Source: DASUZB01 sp036377075 (GTDB lineage Bacteria > Actinomycetota > CALGFH01). Taken from it: 64,000 nt of DNA. The DNA is taken from contig DASUZB010000037.1 of assembly GCA_036377075.1 (NCBI GenBank), positions 1 through 64,000 of the forward strand, in the 5' to 3' direction. How positions within the stretch are numbered: the first letter of the stretch is position 1; the number at the start of each line of letters is the position of its first letter. Positions 26,930 through 34,939 of the stretch are shown one piece after another. The notes below the pieces were generated by a model. That model made no database searches, was not told the origin of the DNA, and worked only from the letters and a program-made list of their open reading frames with translations. The translations under genes and the position numbers were made by a program.

Positions 26930-29900
26930 ATGGCGGCGGCTGGCGGGGACGACGGACCCCTCGGCGGCTTCTCGCCGCTCGCGCGGGCCTGGTTCGCCAG
27001 CGCCTTCGCCGCGCCGACGGCGGCGCAGGACGGCGCCTGGCGCGCCATCGGCGACGGCAAGGACGCGCTGGTGGTCGCGCCGACCGGCTCGGGCAAGACG
27101 CTGGCGGCGTTCCTGGCGGCGCTCGACCGGCTGGCGGTCGCGCCGCCGGTGCCGGCCGACCGGCGCCTGCGCATCCTGTACGTCTCGCCGCTCAAGGCCC
27201 TCGCCGCCGACATCGAGCGCAACCTGCGCGTGCCGCTGGCCGGCCTGCGCGCCGCCGCCGCCCGGCTCGACCTGCCCCTGCCCGAGATCGTGGTCGGCAT
27301 GCGCACCGGCGACACGCCGGCCGACGTGCGCCGCCGCTTCCCCGCCCACCCTCCCGACATCCTCATCACCACGCCGGAGTCGCTGTACCTGCTGCTCACC
27401 TCGCGCGCCCGGGAGGCGCTGCGCCACCTCGACACGGTGATCGTCGACGAGGTGCACTCGGTGGTGGCCACCAAGCGCGGCGCGCACCTGGCCCTCAGCC
27501 TGGAGCGGCTCGACGAGCTGCTGCCCAGCCCGGCGCGGCGCATCGGCCTGTCGGCGACCGTCAGGCCGGCCGAGGAGGTGGCCCGCTTCCTCGGCGGCGC
27601 CCGGCCGGTCGAGGTGGTCGCCCCGCCCAGCGAGAAGGAGTTCGACCTGCGCGTGGTCGTGCCGGTCGAGGACATGGCCGCGATCGACGAGGACCCCGGC
27701 GCCGCGGTCGCCAGCTTCGACCCCAGCAACCCGGCACCCCCACCAGCCGATGACCTGGGGTTCGGCGCGCCGGCGGAGGGCGCGCCGGCGCGCGCCGGGA
27801 TCTGGCCGCACATCGACGAGCGCCTGGTCGAGCTGGTCCGCGCGCACCGCTCCACGATCATCTTCGCCAACTCGCGGCGCCTGGCCGAGCGCGTCTGCGC
27901 CCACCTCAACGAGCTCGCCGGCGAGGAGATCGCCCGCGCCCACCACGGCTCGGTCAGCCGCGAGCAGCGCACCCTCATCGAGGAGGACCTCAAGGCCGGC
28001 CGCCTGCCGGCGGTGGTCGCCACCAGCTCGCTGGAGCTGGGCATCGACATGGGCGCCGTCGACCTGGTCGCCCAGGTGGAGGCGCCCAGCTCGGTGGCGC
28101 AGGGGCTGCAGCGCATCGGCCGCGCCGGCCACCAGGTCGGCGCCGTCAGCCGCGGCGTGGTGCTGCCCAAGTTCCGCCACGACCTGGTGGAGTGCGCCGT
28201 GGTGGTGGAGCGCATGCGCGCCGGCGCGATCGAGGCGATGCGCTACCCGCGCAACCCGCTCGACGTGCTCGCCCAGCAGGTGGTCGCGATGGTCGCGATG
28301 GACGACTGGACGGTGGAGCGGCTCGAGGCCGTGGTCCGCCGCGCCGCGCCCTTCGCCGAGCTGCCCCGCAGCGCCCTGGAGGGCGTGCTCGACATGCTGG
28401 CCGGCCGCTACCCCTCCGCCGAGTTCGCCGAGCTGCGCCCCCGCCTGGTCTGGGACCGCGTCGAGGGGCGGCTGTCGGCCCGCGGCGGCGCCCAGCGGCT
28501 GGCGGTCACCTCCGGCGGCACCATCCCCGACCGCGGCCTGTTCGGCGTCTACCTGGTGGGCCAGCGGCAGACCCGGGTCGGCGAGCTGGACGAGGAGATG
28601 GTCTACGAGTCGCGCGTCGGCGAGGTCTTCACCCTGGGCGCGTCGAGCTGGCGCATCGAGGAGATCACCCACGACCGGGTGCTGGTCAGCCCCGCCCCCG
28701 GCCAGCCGGGCAAGCTGCCGTTCTGGCACGGGGACATGCTGGGCCGCCCGGTCGAGCTGGGCCGCGCCCTCGGCGGCTTCGTGCGCGAGCTGGCCGACCT
28801 GGACGGCCCCGCCCGCCTCGACCGCCTCCGCCGCGCGGGGCTGGACGACAACGCCGCCGGCAACCTGGTCCGCTACCTGGACGAGCAGGCCGAGGCGACC
28901 GGCGTGCTGCCCGACGACCGCACCATCGTGGTCGAGCGATTCCGCGACGAGCTCGGCGACTGGCGCGTCTGCCTGCACACCCCGTTCGGCGCGCAGGTCC
29001 ACGCCCCCTGGGCGCAGGCGATCGAGGCCAGGGTGCGCGAGCGGCTCGGCCTCGAGGCGCAGACGATGTACACCGACGACGGCATCGTGGTCCGGCTCCC
29101 CGAGGCCGACGAGGCGCCGCCGTCCGGCTCGGTGCTGTTCGACCCCGAGGAGATCGAGGACCTGGTCACCGGCGAGGTCGGCGGCTCGGCCCTGTTCGCC
29201 AGCCGCTTCCGCGAGGCCGCGGCGCGCGCCCTGCTGCTGCCGCGCCGCCGGCCCGGCCAGCGAACCCCCCTGTGGCAGCAGCGCCAGCGCAGCGCCGGGC
29301 TGCTGCAGGTCGCCGCGCGCTACGGCTCCTTCCCGATCGTGCTCGAGACCGTGCGCGAGTGCCTGCAGGACGTGTTCGACCTGCCCAGCCTGGTCGAGCT
29401 GATGGCGGCGGTGCGCAGCCGCGAGGTGCGCGTGGTCGAGGTCGACACCCCGTTCCCCTCGCCGTTCGCCAGCTCGCTGCAGTTCGGCTACGTGGCCGCG
29501 TTCATGTACGAGGGCGACGCGCCGCTGGGCGAGCGGCGCGCCCAGGCCCTCTCGCTCGACCGGCGCGTGCTCGCCGAGCTGCTCGGCCGGGAGGAGCTGC
29601 GCGACCTGGTCGACCAGGCCGCCCTCGCCGAGCTCGAGCTCGAGCTGCAGCTGCTGGCGCCCAACCGCAAGGTGCGCGGCGCGGACGACCTGCACGACGC
29701 CCTGCGCCTGATCGGCGACCTGACGGTGGACGAGGCAAGCGCCCGGGCGGTCGACCCCGCCGCCGTGCCCGGCTGGCTGGCCGAGCTGGAGGGCACCCGC
29801 CGGGCGCTGCGGCTGCGGGTGGCGGGGGTCGAGCGCTGGGTGGCGATCGAGGACGTGGCCCGTTTCCGCGACGGCCTGGGGGCGGCGCCGCCGGTCGGCG

Positions 29901-31456
29901 TCCCCGTCGACTTCCTGCGCCCGGTGGCCGACCCGGTCGGCGACCTGGTCGCCCGCTACGCCCGCACCCACGGGCCGTTCAACCCGTCCGAGCCGGCCAG
30001 GCGCCTCGGCCTCGGCGTGGCGGTGGTGCGCGAGACGCTCGCCCGCCTCGCCGCCGCAGGCCGGGTCGTCGAGGGCGAGTTCCGCCCCGGCGGCAGCGGC
30101 AGCGAGTGGCTCGACGCCGAGGTGCTGCGCCGCCTGCGGCGCCGCTCCCTCGCCGCCCTGCGCCACGAGGTCGAGGCCGTGCCCGAGGCCGCCCTCGGCC
30201 GCTTCCTGGCCGCCTGGCAGGGGATCGGGCCGGCGGGGCCGCGGTTCGCCGACCTCGACGCCACCTACCGGGTGGTGGAGCAGCTCGCCGGCGCGGCCGT
30301 GCCCGCCTCGTCCCTGGAACGCCAGGTCCTCGCCGCCCGCCTGCCGGGCTACCAGCCCGGCCTGCTCGACCAGCTGTGCGCCTCCGGCGAGGTGGTCTGG
30401 GCCGGCGCCGGCGCGCTCGGCTCCGACGACGGCTGGGTGGCGCTGTACCCGGCCGCCGAGGCGCCGCTGCTGCTGCCCGAGCCGCTTCCGGTGGAGCTGA
30501 CGCCGCTGGCGGCGCGGGTGCGCGACGCCCTCGCCGAGCGCGGGGCGCTGTTCTTCCGGCAGTTCCCCGAGGTCGTCGGGACGACCAACGACACCGAGCT
30601 GCTACTGGCCGTCTGGGAGCTGGTCTGGGCCGGGATCGCGACCAACGACACGCTGGCGCCCCTGCGCGTGCTGGTCAGCGGCGGCACCCGCCGAAGTGGG
30701 ACCAGTGCCCGGCGCCGCGGCCGACGGCCGGCGATGCCGAGCCGCCTGGGCCCGCCGGCGGGCGCCGGGCGCTGGAGCCTGCTGCCCGAGCGGGCCGGTG
30801 ACCAGACCCGCCGGCTCGCCGCCACCGCCACCCGCCTGCTCGACCGGCACGGGGTGGTCACCCGCGGCGCGGTCACCGCCGAGCGCATCCCCGGCGGCTT
30901 CGCCGGCGCCTACGCCGTGCTCAAGACGATGGAGGAGAGCGGCCGCTGCCGGCGCGGCTACTTCGTCGACGGGCTCGGCGGCGCCCAGTTCGCCGCCCCC
31001 GGCGCCGTCGACCGCCTGCGCGGCATGGTGGAGCCGCCCCGCGACCCGCGCACGGTCCTGCTCGCCGCCGCCGACCCCGCCAACCCCTACGGCGCCGCCC
31101 TCGCCTGGCCGGACCGCCCCGGCGGGGATGCGAGTTGGCTGAAGCGCGCTAGCCCCCGCGACGGGCGGCCTGGCCACCGTCCCGGCCGCAAGGCCGGCGC
31201 GGTGGTCGCCCTGGTCGACGGCGAGCTCGTCCTCTACGTCGAGAAGGGTGGCCGCAGCCTGCTGACCTTCACCGACGACCGCGACCGGCTCGGCCGCGCC
31301 GCCGACGCCCTCGCCCTGGCGGTGCGCGACGGCGCCCTCGGCCGGCTCGCGGTCGAGAAGGCCGACGGCGAGGCGGTCCTCGACAGCCCCCTGGCCCAGG
31401 CCCTCACCGCCGCCGGCTTCCGCCCCTCCAGCCGCGGCCTGCGCCTGCAGGGATGA
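26930..31456 (+). CDS. lhr: Large helicase-related protein Lhr (ATP-dependent DNA helicase)
   Basis: 3'-5' translocating helicase of the Lhr family, implicated in DNA repair. The 1508-residue protein is full length. Walker A APTGSGKT is near residue 50, the DEVH box near 173, and the helicase C-terminal motifs (SSLELGIDMG, QRIGRAGHQ) near 370-400. The Lhr winged-helix and beta-barrel core and the long C-terminal domain follow. GGAAGGAG precedes the ATG at 26930. It is followed after 16 bp by nei2, the lhr-nei2 pairing conserved in actinobacteria, and is divergent from kgd with 185 bp between. Confidence 0.95.
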   Translation: MAAAGGDDGPLGGFSPLARAWFASAFAAPTAAQDGAWRAIGDGKDALVVAPTGSGKTLAAFLAALDRLAVAPPVPADRRLRILYVSPLKALAADIERNLRVPLAGLRAAAARLDLPLPEIVVGMRTGDTPADVRRRFPAHPPDILITTPESLYLLLTSRAREALRHLDTVIVDEVHSVVATKRGAHLALSLERLDELLPSPARRIGLSATVRPAEEVARFLGGARPVEVVAPPSEKEFDLRVVVPVEDMAAIDEDPGAAVASFDPSNPAPPPADDLGFGAPAEGAPARAGIWPHIDERLVELVRAHRSTIIFANSRRLAERVCAHLNELAGEEIARAHHGSVSREQRTLIEEDLKAGRLPAVVATSSLELGIDMGAVDLVAQVEAPSSVAQGLQRIGRAGHQVGAVSRGVVLPKFRHDLVECAVVVERMRAGAIEAMRYPRNPLDVLAQQVVAMVAMDDWTVERLEAVVRRAAPFAELPRSALEGVLDMLAGRYPSAEFAELRPRLVWDRVEGRLSARGGAQRLAVTSGGTIPDRGLFGVYLVGQRQTRVGELDEEMVYESRVGEVFTLGASSWRIEEITHDRVLVSPAPGQPGKLPFWHGDMLGRPVELGRALGGFVRELADLDGPARLDRLRRAGLDDNAAGNLVRYLDEQAEATGVLPDDRTIVVERFRDELGDWRVCLHTPFGAQVHAPWAQAIEARVRERLGLEAQTMYTDDGIVVRLPEADEAPPSGSVLFDPEEIEDLVTGEVGGSALFASRFREAAARALLLPRRRPGQRTPLWQQRQRSAGLLQVAARYGSFPIVLETVRECLQDVFDLPSLVELMAAVRSREVRVVEVDTPFPSPFASSLQFGYVAAFMYEGDAPLGERRAQALSLDRRVLAELLGREELRDLVDQAALAELELELQLLAPNRKVRGADDLHDALRLIGDLTVDEASARAVDPAAVPGWLAELEGTRRALRLRVAGVERWVAIEDVARFRDGLGAAPPVGVPVDFLRPVADPVGDLVARYARTHGPFNPSEPARRLGLGVAVVRETLARLAAAGRVVEGEFRPGGSGSEWLDAEVLRRLRRRSLAALRHEVEAVPEAALGRFLAAWQGIGPAGPRFADLDATYRVVEQLAGAAVPASSLERQVLAARLPGYQPGLLDQLCASGEVVWAGAGALGSDDGWVALYPAAEAPLLLPEPLPVELTPLAARVRDALAERGALFFRQFPEVVGTTNDTELLLAVWELVWAGIATNDTLAPLRVLVSGGTRRSGTSARRRGRRPAMPSRLGPPAGAGRWSLLPERAGDQTRRLAATATRLLDRHGVVTRGAVTAERIPGGFAGAYAVLKTMEESGRCRRGYFVDGLGGAQFAAPGAVDRLRGMVEPPRDPRTVLLAAADPANPYGAALAWPDRPGGDASWLKRASPRDGRPGHRPGRKAGAVVALVDGELVLYVEKGGRSLLTFTDDRDRLGRAADALALAVRDGALGRLAVEKADGEAVLDSPLAQALTAAGFRPSSRGLRLQG

Positions 31457-31472
31457 TCGGGGCTGCGCCGCC

Positions 31473-32303
31473 GTGCCCGAGGGCGACACCGTCCACCTGG
31501 CCGCCGCCCGGCTGCACCAGGCGCTGGCCGGCCAGCGCCTGGTCGCGACCGACTTCCGCATGCCGGCGATCGCCACCGCCGACCTCGCCGGCCAGGTCGT
31601 CCGCGAGGTGGTGGCCCGCGGCAAGCACCTGCTGCTGCGCACCGACGCCGGCGTGACGCTGCACAGCCACCTCAAGATGGAGGGCGCCTGGCACCTCTAC
31701 CGCCCGGCGGAGCGCTGGCGCGGCCCCGGCTGGCAGGTCCGCACGGTGCTGCGCACCGATCGATGGGTCGCGGTCGGCTTCCGCCTCGGCGTCTGCGAGC
31801 TGCTCCCCACCGCCAGGGAGCAGGAGGTCGTCGGTCACCTCGGCCCCGACGTGCTGGGCCCCGACTGGGACGTGGCCGAGGCCGCCAAGCGGCTGCGCGC
31901 CGACCCGTCCAGGCCGGTCGGCACCGCCCTGCTCGACCAGCGCGCCCTCGCCGGCGTCGGCAACATCTGGAAGTGCGAGCTGTGCTTCCTGCGCGGCGTC
32001 GACCCGTGGACGCCCGTCGGCCAGGTCGCCGACCTCGAGGGCATGCTCGACCTGCTGGCGCGGATGATGCGGGCCAGCCTGGCGCAGGGTGGCGCCCAGG
32101 TCACCACGGGCGACAGCCGCCGCGGCCGCTCCCTGTGGGTCCACGGCCGCGCCGGCAAGCCCTGCCGCCGCTGCGGCACGCTGGTCCGCAAGGCCGACCA
32201 GGAGAGCTACGGCGCCGACCGGGTCACCTACTGGTGCCCGAGCTGCCAGCCGGCGGCGGGGCAGGGCGTCGCCGGTGGGGGGCGCCGCGACGCGCCCGCC
32301 TGA
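31473..32303 (+). CDS. nei: Endonuclease VIII-type DNA glycosylase (Nei2)
   Basis: Base-excision repair glycosylase/AP lyase for oxidised pyrimidines. The 276-residue protein begins MPEGDTV, so Pro1 (catalytic) and Glu2 are present after Met removal. The helix-two-turn-helix region contains ALAGVGNIWKCELCF, and the C-terminal zinc finger is CRRCG...WCPSC. GTG at 31473 gives exactly the family start. It forms a pair with lhr. Its 3' end overlaps the convergent membrane-protein gene by 80 bp. Confidence 0.95.
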   Translation: MPEGDTVHLAAARLHQALAGQRLVATDFRMPAIATADLAGQVVREVVARGKHLLLRTDAGVTLHSHLKMEGAWHLYRPAERWRGPGWQVRTVLRTDRWVAVGFRLGVCELLPTAREQEVVGHLGPDVLGPDWDVAEAAKRLRADPSRPVGTALLDQRALAGVGNIWKCELCFLRGVDPWTPVGQVADLEGMLDLLARMMRASLAQGGAQVTTGDSRRGRSLWVHGRAGKPCRRCGTLVRKADQESYGADRVTYWCPSCQPAAGQGVAGGGRRDAPA

Positions 32304-32712
32304 GCGCCATCAGGTAGGCGACCAGGAGGGCGGCGGCGATGGCGGAAGATGCCAGCCACCACAGGACGCCGCCGACGGCGTCGACGGTGGCGGTGTCGTC
32401 GCCGGGACCGCTCACCCTGGCCACGACGCGCGCTCCAGGGGAGAGCCTTCCCTCGTGCGGGAAGCTGACCGAGGGCACCCGGACGTCCCCGGCGTCCGCG
32501 GTGAACGCCCCGGAGCACGCGTACACGCTGCGGGCGCGCGGAGCGAAGTGGTGGAAGCTGCAGCCGGCGACGGTCACCGTGCCCCGCACCCGCTCGGTCC
32601 GTAGGCGCCCGTAGGTCCGCACGGTGCCCAGCGCCAGCCCGACCACGGCGCCGGCGAGCACGGCGACCACCAGCGCGGCGAACCACCTCGAACCCCGCCT
32701 TCTCGTCGCCAC
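32224..32712 (-). CDS. Small membrane protein with two hydrophobic segments
   Basis: 162 residues: a basic N-terminus, one membrane segment at about residues 11-30 (ALVVAVLAGAVVGLALG), an extracytoplasmic stretch of about 80 residues with two Cys (near 51 and 66), and a second segment at about 112-135. The C-tail is basic and Pro-rich. I do not recognise a family. The last 80 bp are antisense to the end of nei2. GTG at 32712 directly follows a TAATAT -10, suggesting a leaderless mRNA. Confidence 0.65.
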   Translation of the reverse strand: MATRRRGSRWFAALVVAVLAGAVVGLALGTVRTYGRLRTERVRGTVTVAGCSFHHFAPRARSVYACSGAFTADAGDVRVPSVSFPHEGRLSPGARVVARVSGPGDDTATVDAVGGVLWWLASSAIAAALLVAYLMALRRARRGAPHRRRPAPPPAGSSGTSR

Positions 32713-32718
32713 CCGCCC

Positions 32719-32724
32719 ATATTA
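32719..32724 (-). promoter_or_regulatory. -10 element (TAATAT) for the small membrane-protein gene
   Basis: On the minus strand TAATAT is followed by six bases and the GTG at 32712. The same bases form the loop of a CGCCC/GGGCG hairpin (32714-32729) that may terminate the upstream glycosylase transcript. Confidence 0.5.
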
Positions 32725-32737
32725 GGGCGTCAGCCCG

Positions 32738-33664
32738 TCAGATCCGCCTGAAGGCGCGCACCGCCATGCGCGGGCCACGGCGCGGCGACCAGAGGCCGGA
32801 GCGGGCCAGCAGGCGCAGCACGCGGCCGCGGTGGCCGGCGAACGGGGCGAGCAGCTCGAGCATGCGCTCGTCGCTGCCGCGCGGTTCCCCGGCCAGCGCG
32901 TTGGAGACCAGGTGGGGGAGGTGGAAGTCGCCGACCGGGACGGCGTCGGGGTCGCCGAGGGCGACCAGGGCGACCTCGGCGGCGGTCCAGGGGCCGATGC
33001 CGGGCACCGCCTGCATCCGCCGGCGGGCCTCGGGCGGTGCCAGGGCGCTGAGCGCCTCCAGGCGGGCGGCGCTGCTGGCGGCGGCGCGGATCGCGCTGGC
33101 GCGCTTGCGCTCCACGCCGAGCGGGTGGAACTCCCAGTACGGCGTGCGCGCCAGCAGTTCCGGGCCCGGCGGCACCAGCAGCGGCGCCGGGCCGGGCGCC
33201 GGGCTGCCCCAGGCCCGCACCAGGGCGTGCCAGGAGGCGCGCGCCTCCTTCCCGGTCACCTTCTGCTCCAGGATGGTCGGCACCAGCGCCTCGAACACCG
33301 CCAGCGAGCGGGCGATGCGCAGGCCAGGCAGGCGGCGGTGCAGCTCGCCGACCAGCCCCCCCGGGTCGAAGCCGTCGAGCCGGTCGCGCCCGCCGAGCAG
33401 CTGGGGCGCGGTGTCCAGGCACCAGGCGGCGCCGGGCCCCCAGGCCCGCACCGCCACCGTGCCGCCGTCGGCCGCGTAGCAGGCGGTGGCCGGCCCCTGC
33501 GGCGTGAGGGTGGCGCGCCACCAGCGCCCCCAGCGGTCCACCCGCACGGAGGGATCGCGGCCGCGGCGCAGCGGCCCGAGGGTCAGGCCGAGGTCGACCG
33601 GCAGCGTCGGCCGCACGGTGGTCTCCAGCGGCGGTGTGCCGGTGGCGGCGTCCTGGCTGGGCAC
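32738..33664 (-). CDS. AlkA-like DNA-3-methyladenine glycosylase (HhH-GPD)
   Basis: 308-residue base-excision glycosylase. The helix-hairpin-helix is VPGIGPWTAAEVAL and the catalytic Asp lies in PVGDFHLPHL about 20 residues later. The EQKVTGKEA segment upstream also matches this family. I placed the start at GTG 33664, with GGAG nine nt upstream. The open frame continues 90 codons further, but only through Ser/Arg-rich sequence that overlaps the inverted repeat and the dapA promoter. It sits beside lhr and nei2, making a small repair cluster. Confidence 0.85.
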   Translation of the reverse strand: MPSQDAATGTPPLETTVRPTLPVDLGLTLGPLRRGRDPSVRVDRWGRWWRATLTPQGPATACYAADGGTVAVRAWGPGAAWCLDTAPQLLGGRDRLDGFDPGGLVGELHRRLPGLRIARSLAVFEALVPTILEQKVTGKEARASWHALVRAWGSPAPGPAPLLVPPGPELLARTPYWEFHPLGVERKRASAIRAAASSAARLEALSALAPPEARRRMQAVPGIGPWTAAEVALVALGDPDAVPVGDFHLPHLVSNALAGEPRGSDERMLELLAPFAGHRGRVLRLLARSGLWSPRRGPRMAVRAFRRI

Positions 33665-33747
33665 GGCGGTGGCTCCAGTCGGGTCGGATGGGTCGCTGCG
33701 TCCGGATCGTACCGGCTCGCCGTGACCGCCGGAGGAGCGACGTAGGA

Positions 33748-33852
33748 GGTGGCCCGTAGCCGCGCGCTGGACTGACCGAGGAGCGACGGAGGAGCCGCAG
33801 GCGACGAAGGAGCGACGAGGGAAGCCAGCGCACGAAGCGGCGAAGGGCCACC
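33748..33852. repeat. 105-bp interrupted inverted repeat with purine-rich loop
   Basis: Three blocks pair in order: GGTGGCCC (33748-33755) with GGGCCACC (33845-33852), GCCGC (33759-33763) with GCGGC (33837-33841), and GCGCTGG (33764-33770) with CCAGCGC (33825-33831). The 54-nt loop is purine-rich and holds repeated GGAGCGACG-type units (33731-33820). It lies in the 369-bp non-coding gap 33665-34033 between the alkA-like gene and dapA. It could be a structured RNA, a terminator or a repeated extragenic element. Confidence 0.6.
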
Positions 33853-33894
33853 CACGTTTGGATAAAGTCGCCCGGTCCGGGCCCGAGGCCCGAG

Positions 33895-33900
33895 TAGAAT
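33895..33900 (+). promoter_or_regulatory. -10 element for dapA
   Basis: TAGAAT lies 133 bp before the dapA start, with no good -35 at 17 bp. The same hexamer serves the RodZ-like gene at 39136. The leader between it and dapA shows no clear structure. Confidence 0.4.
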
Positions 33901-34033
33901 TCCGGGTGGCCGCCGGCAGGGTCGGCCCCGCCACGCGGCCAGACCGCAGAAGGACGGACGCGCTTCACGCCCGGGTACCGCTCCGGGCGGGGCGGGAGGG
34001 CGCGCGACCGCACCGACCCGAGGAGACGATCCC

Positions 34034-34939
34034 ATGCCCGGTCGCTTCGGCCGCGTAGTCACGGCCTCGGCAACCCCGTTCACCCCCGGCGGGGACCTCG
34101 ACCTGGACGGCGTCCAGCGCCTGGTCCGCCACCTGCTGGACCATGGCACCGACACGGTGCTGATGGCCGGGACCACCGGCGAGTCGCCGACCCTGACGAC
34201 CGACGAGAAGGCGCGCCTGTTCGCCGCCGCGGTGGAGGCGGCCGGCGACGGCTCCAAGGTCATGGCCGGCACCTCGACCTACTCCACGGCCGAGTCGATC
34301 GAGCTGACCCAGATGGCCGAGAAGGCCGGCGTCGGCTCGGTGCTGCTGGTCACCCCGTACTACAGCCGGCCGCCGCAGAGCGGGCTGATCGCCCACTTCT
34401 CGGCGATCGCCGAGGCGACCGGACTGCCGTGCGTGCTCTACAACATCCCCTCGCGCACCGCCTGCCTGATCGAGGTGCCCACCATGGTCAGGCTGTTCGA
34501 GCAGCACGAGAACATCGTGGCGGTGAAGGACGCGGTGGGGGACATGGCCGCCGCCAGCCGCCTGTACCGCGAGACCGGCGGGGCGATGGAGCAGTACTCG
34601 GGCGACGACAAGAACCTGCTGCCGCTGCTCGCGGTCGGCGGCGTCGGCGTGGTCAGCGTGCTGTCGCACCTGGTCGGCCCCGCGCTGCAGGAGCTGGTGC
34701 GGGCGTTCGAGGCCGGCGACACCCGCCGCGCGCTCGAGCTGCACCTGCGGCACCTGGCCCTGTTCGAGGGGGCGTTCGCCACCGCCAGCCCGATCCTGCT
34801 CAAGTCGGCGATGAACCAGCTCGGGCTGCCCGCCGGCCCGCTGCGCCCGCCGCTGGTCGACGCGACCCAGGCCGAGGCCGAGCGCATGCGCGCCCACCTG
34901 GTCGAGGTCGGGCTGCTGCCGGGCGGTGCCAGTGGCTGA
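34034..34939 (+). CDS. dapA: 4-hydroxy-tetrahydrodipicolinate synthase
   Basis: Condenses pyruvate with aspartate semialdehyde, the first committed step to diaminopimelate. The 301-residue protein shows GTTGESPTL near residue 44, the catalytic Tyr in LYNIPSRT near 134 and the Schiff-base Lys in AVKDAVGD near 163. GAGGAG precedes the ATG. Its last codons overlap the start of rnj, and the order dapA-rnj-ftsK is standard for actinobacteria. Confidence 0.97.
   Translation: MPGRFGRVVTASATPFTPGGDLDLDGVQRLVRHLLDHGTDTVLMAGTTGESPTLTTDEKARLFAAAVEAAGDGSKVMAGTSTYSTAESIELTQMAEKAGVGSVLLVTPYYSRPPQSGLIAHFSAIAEATGLPCVLYNIPSRTACLIEVPTMVRLFEQHENIVAVKDAVGDMAAASRLYRETGGAMEQYSGDDKNLLPLLAVGGVGVVSVLSHLVGPALQELVRAFEAGDTRRALELHLRHLALFEGAFATASPILLKSAMNQLGLPAGPLRPPLVDATQAEAERMRAHLVEVGLLPGGASG

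Noticed and set aside
33665..33934. 90-residue N-terminal extension of the alkA-like protein
   Set aside because: Ser/Arg-rich and not family-like; it runs through the inverted repeat and the dapA promoter region.
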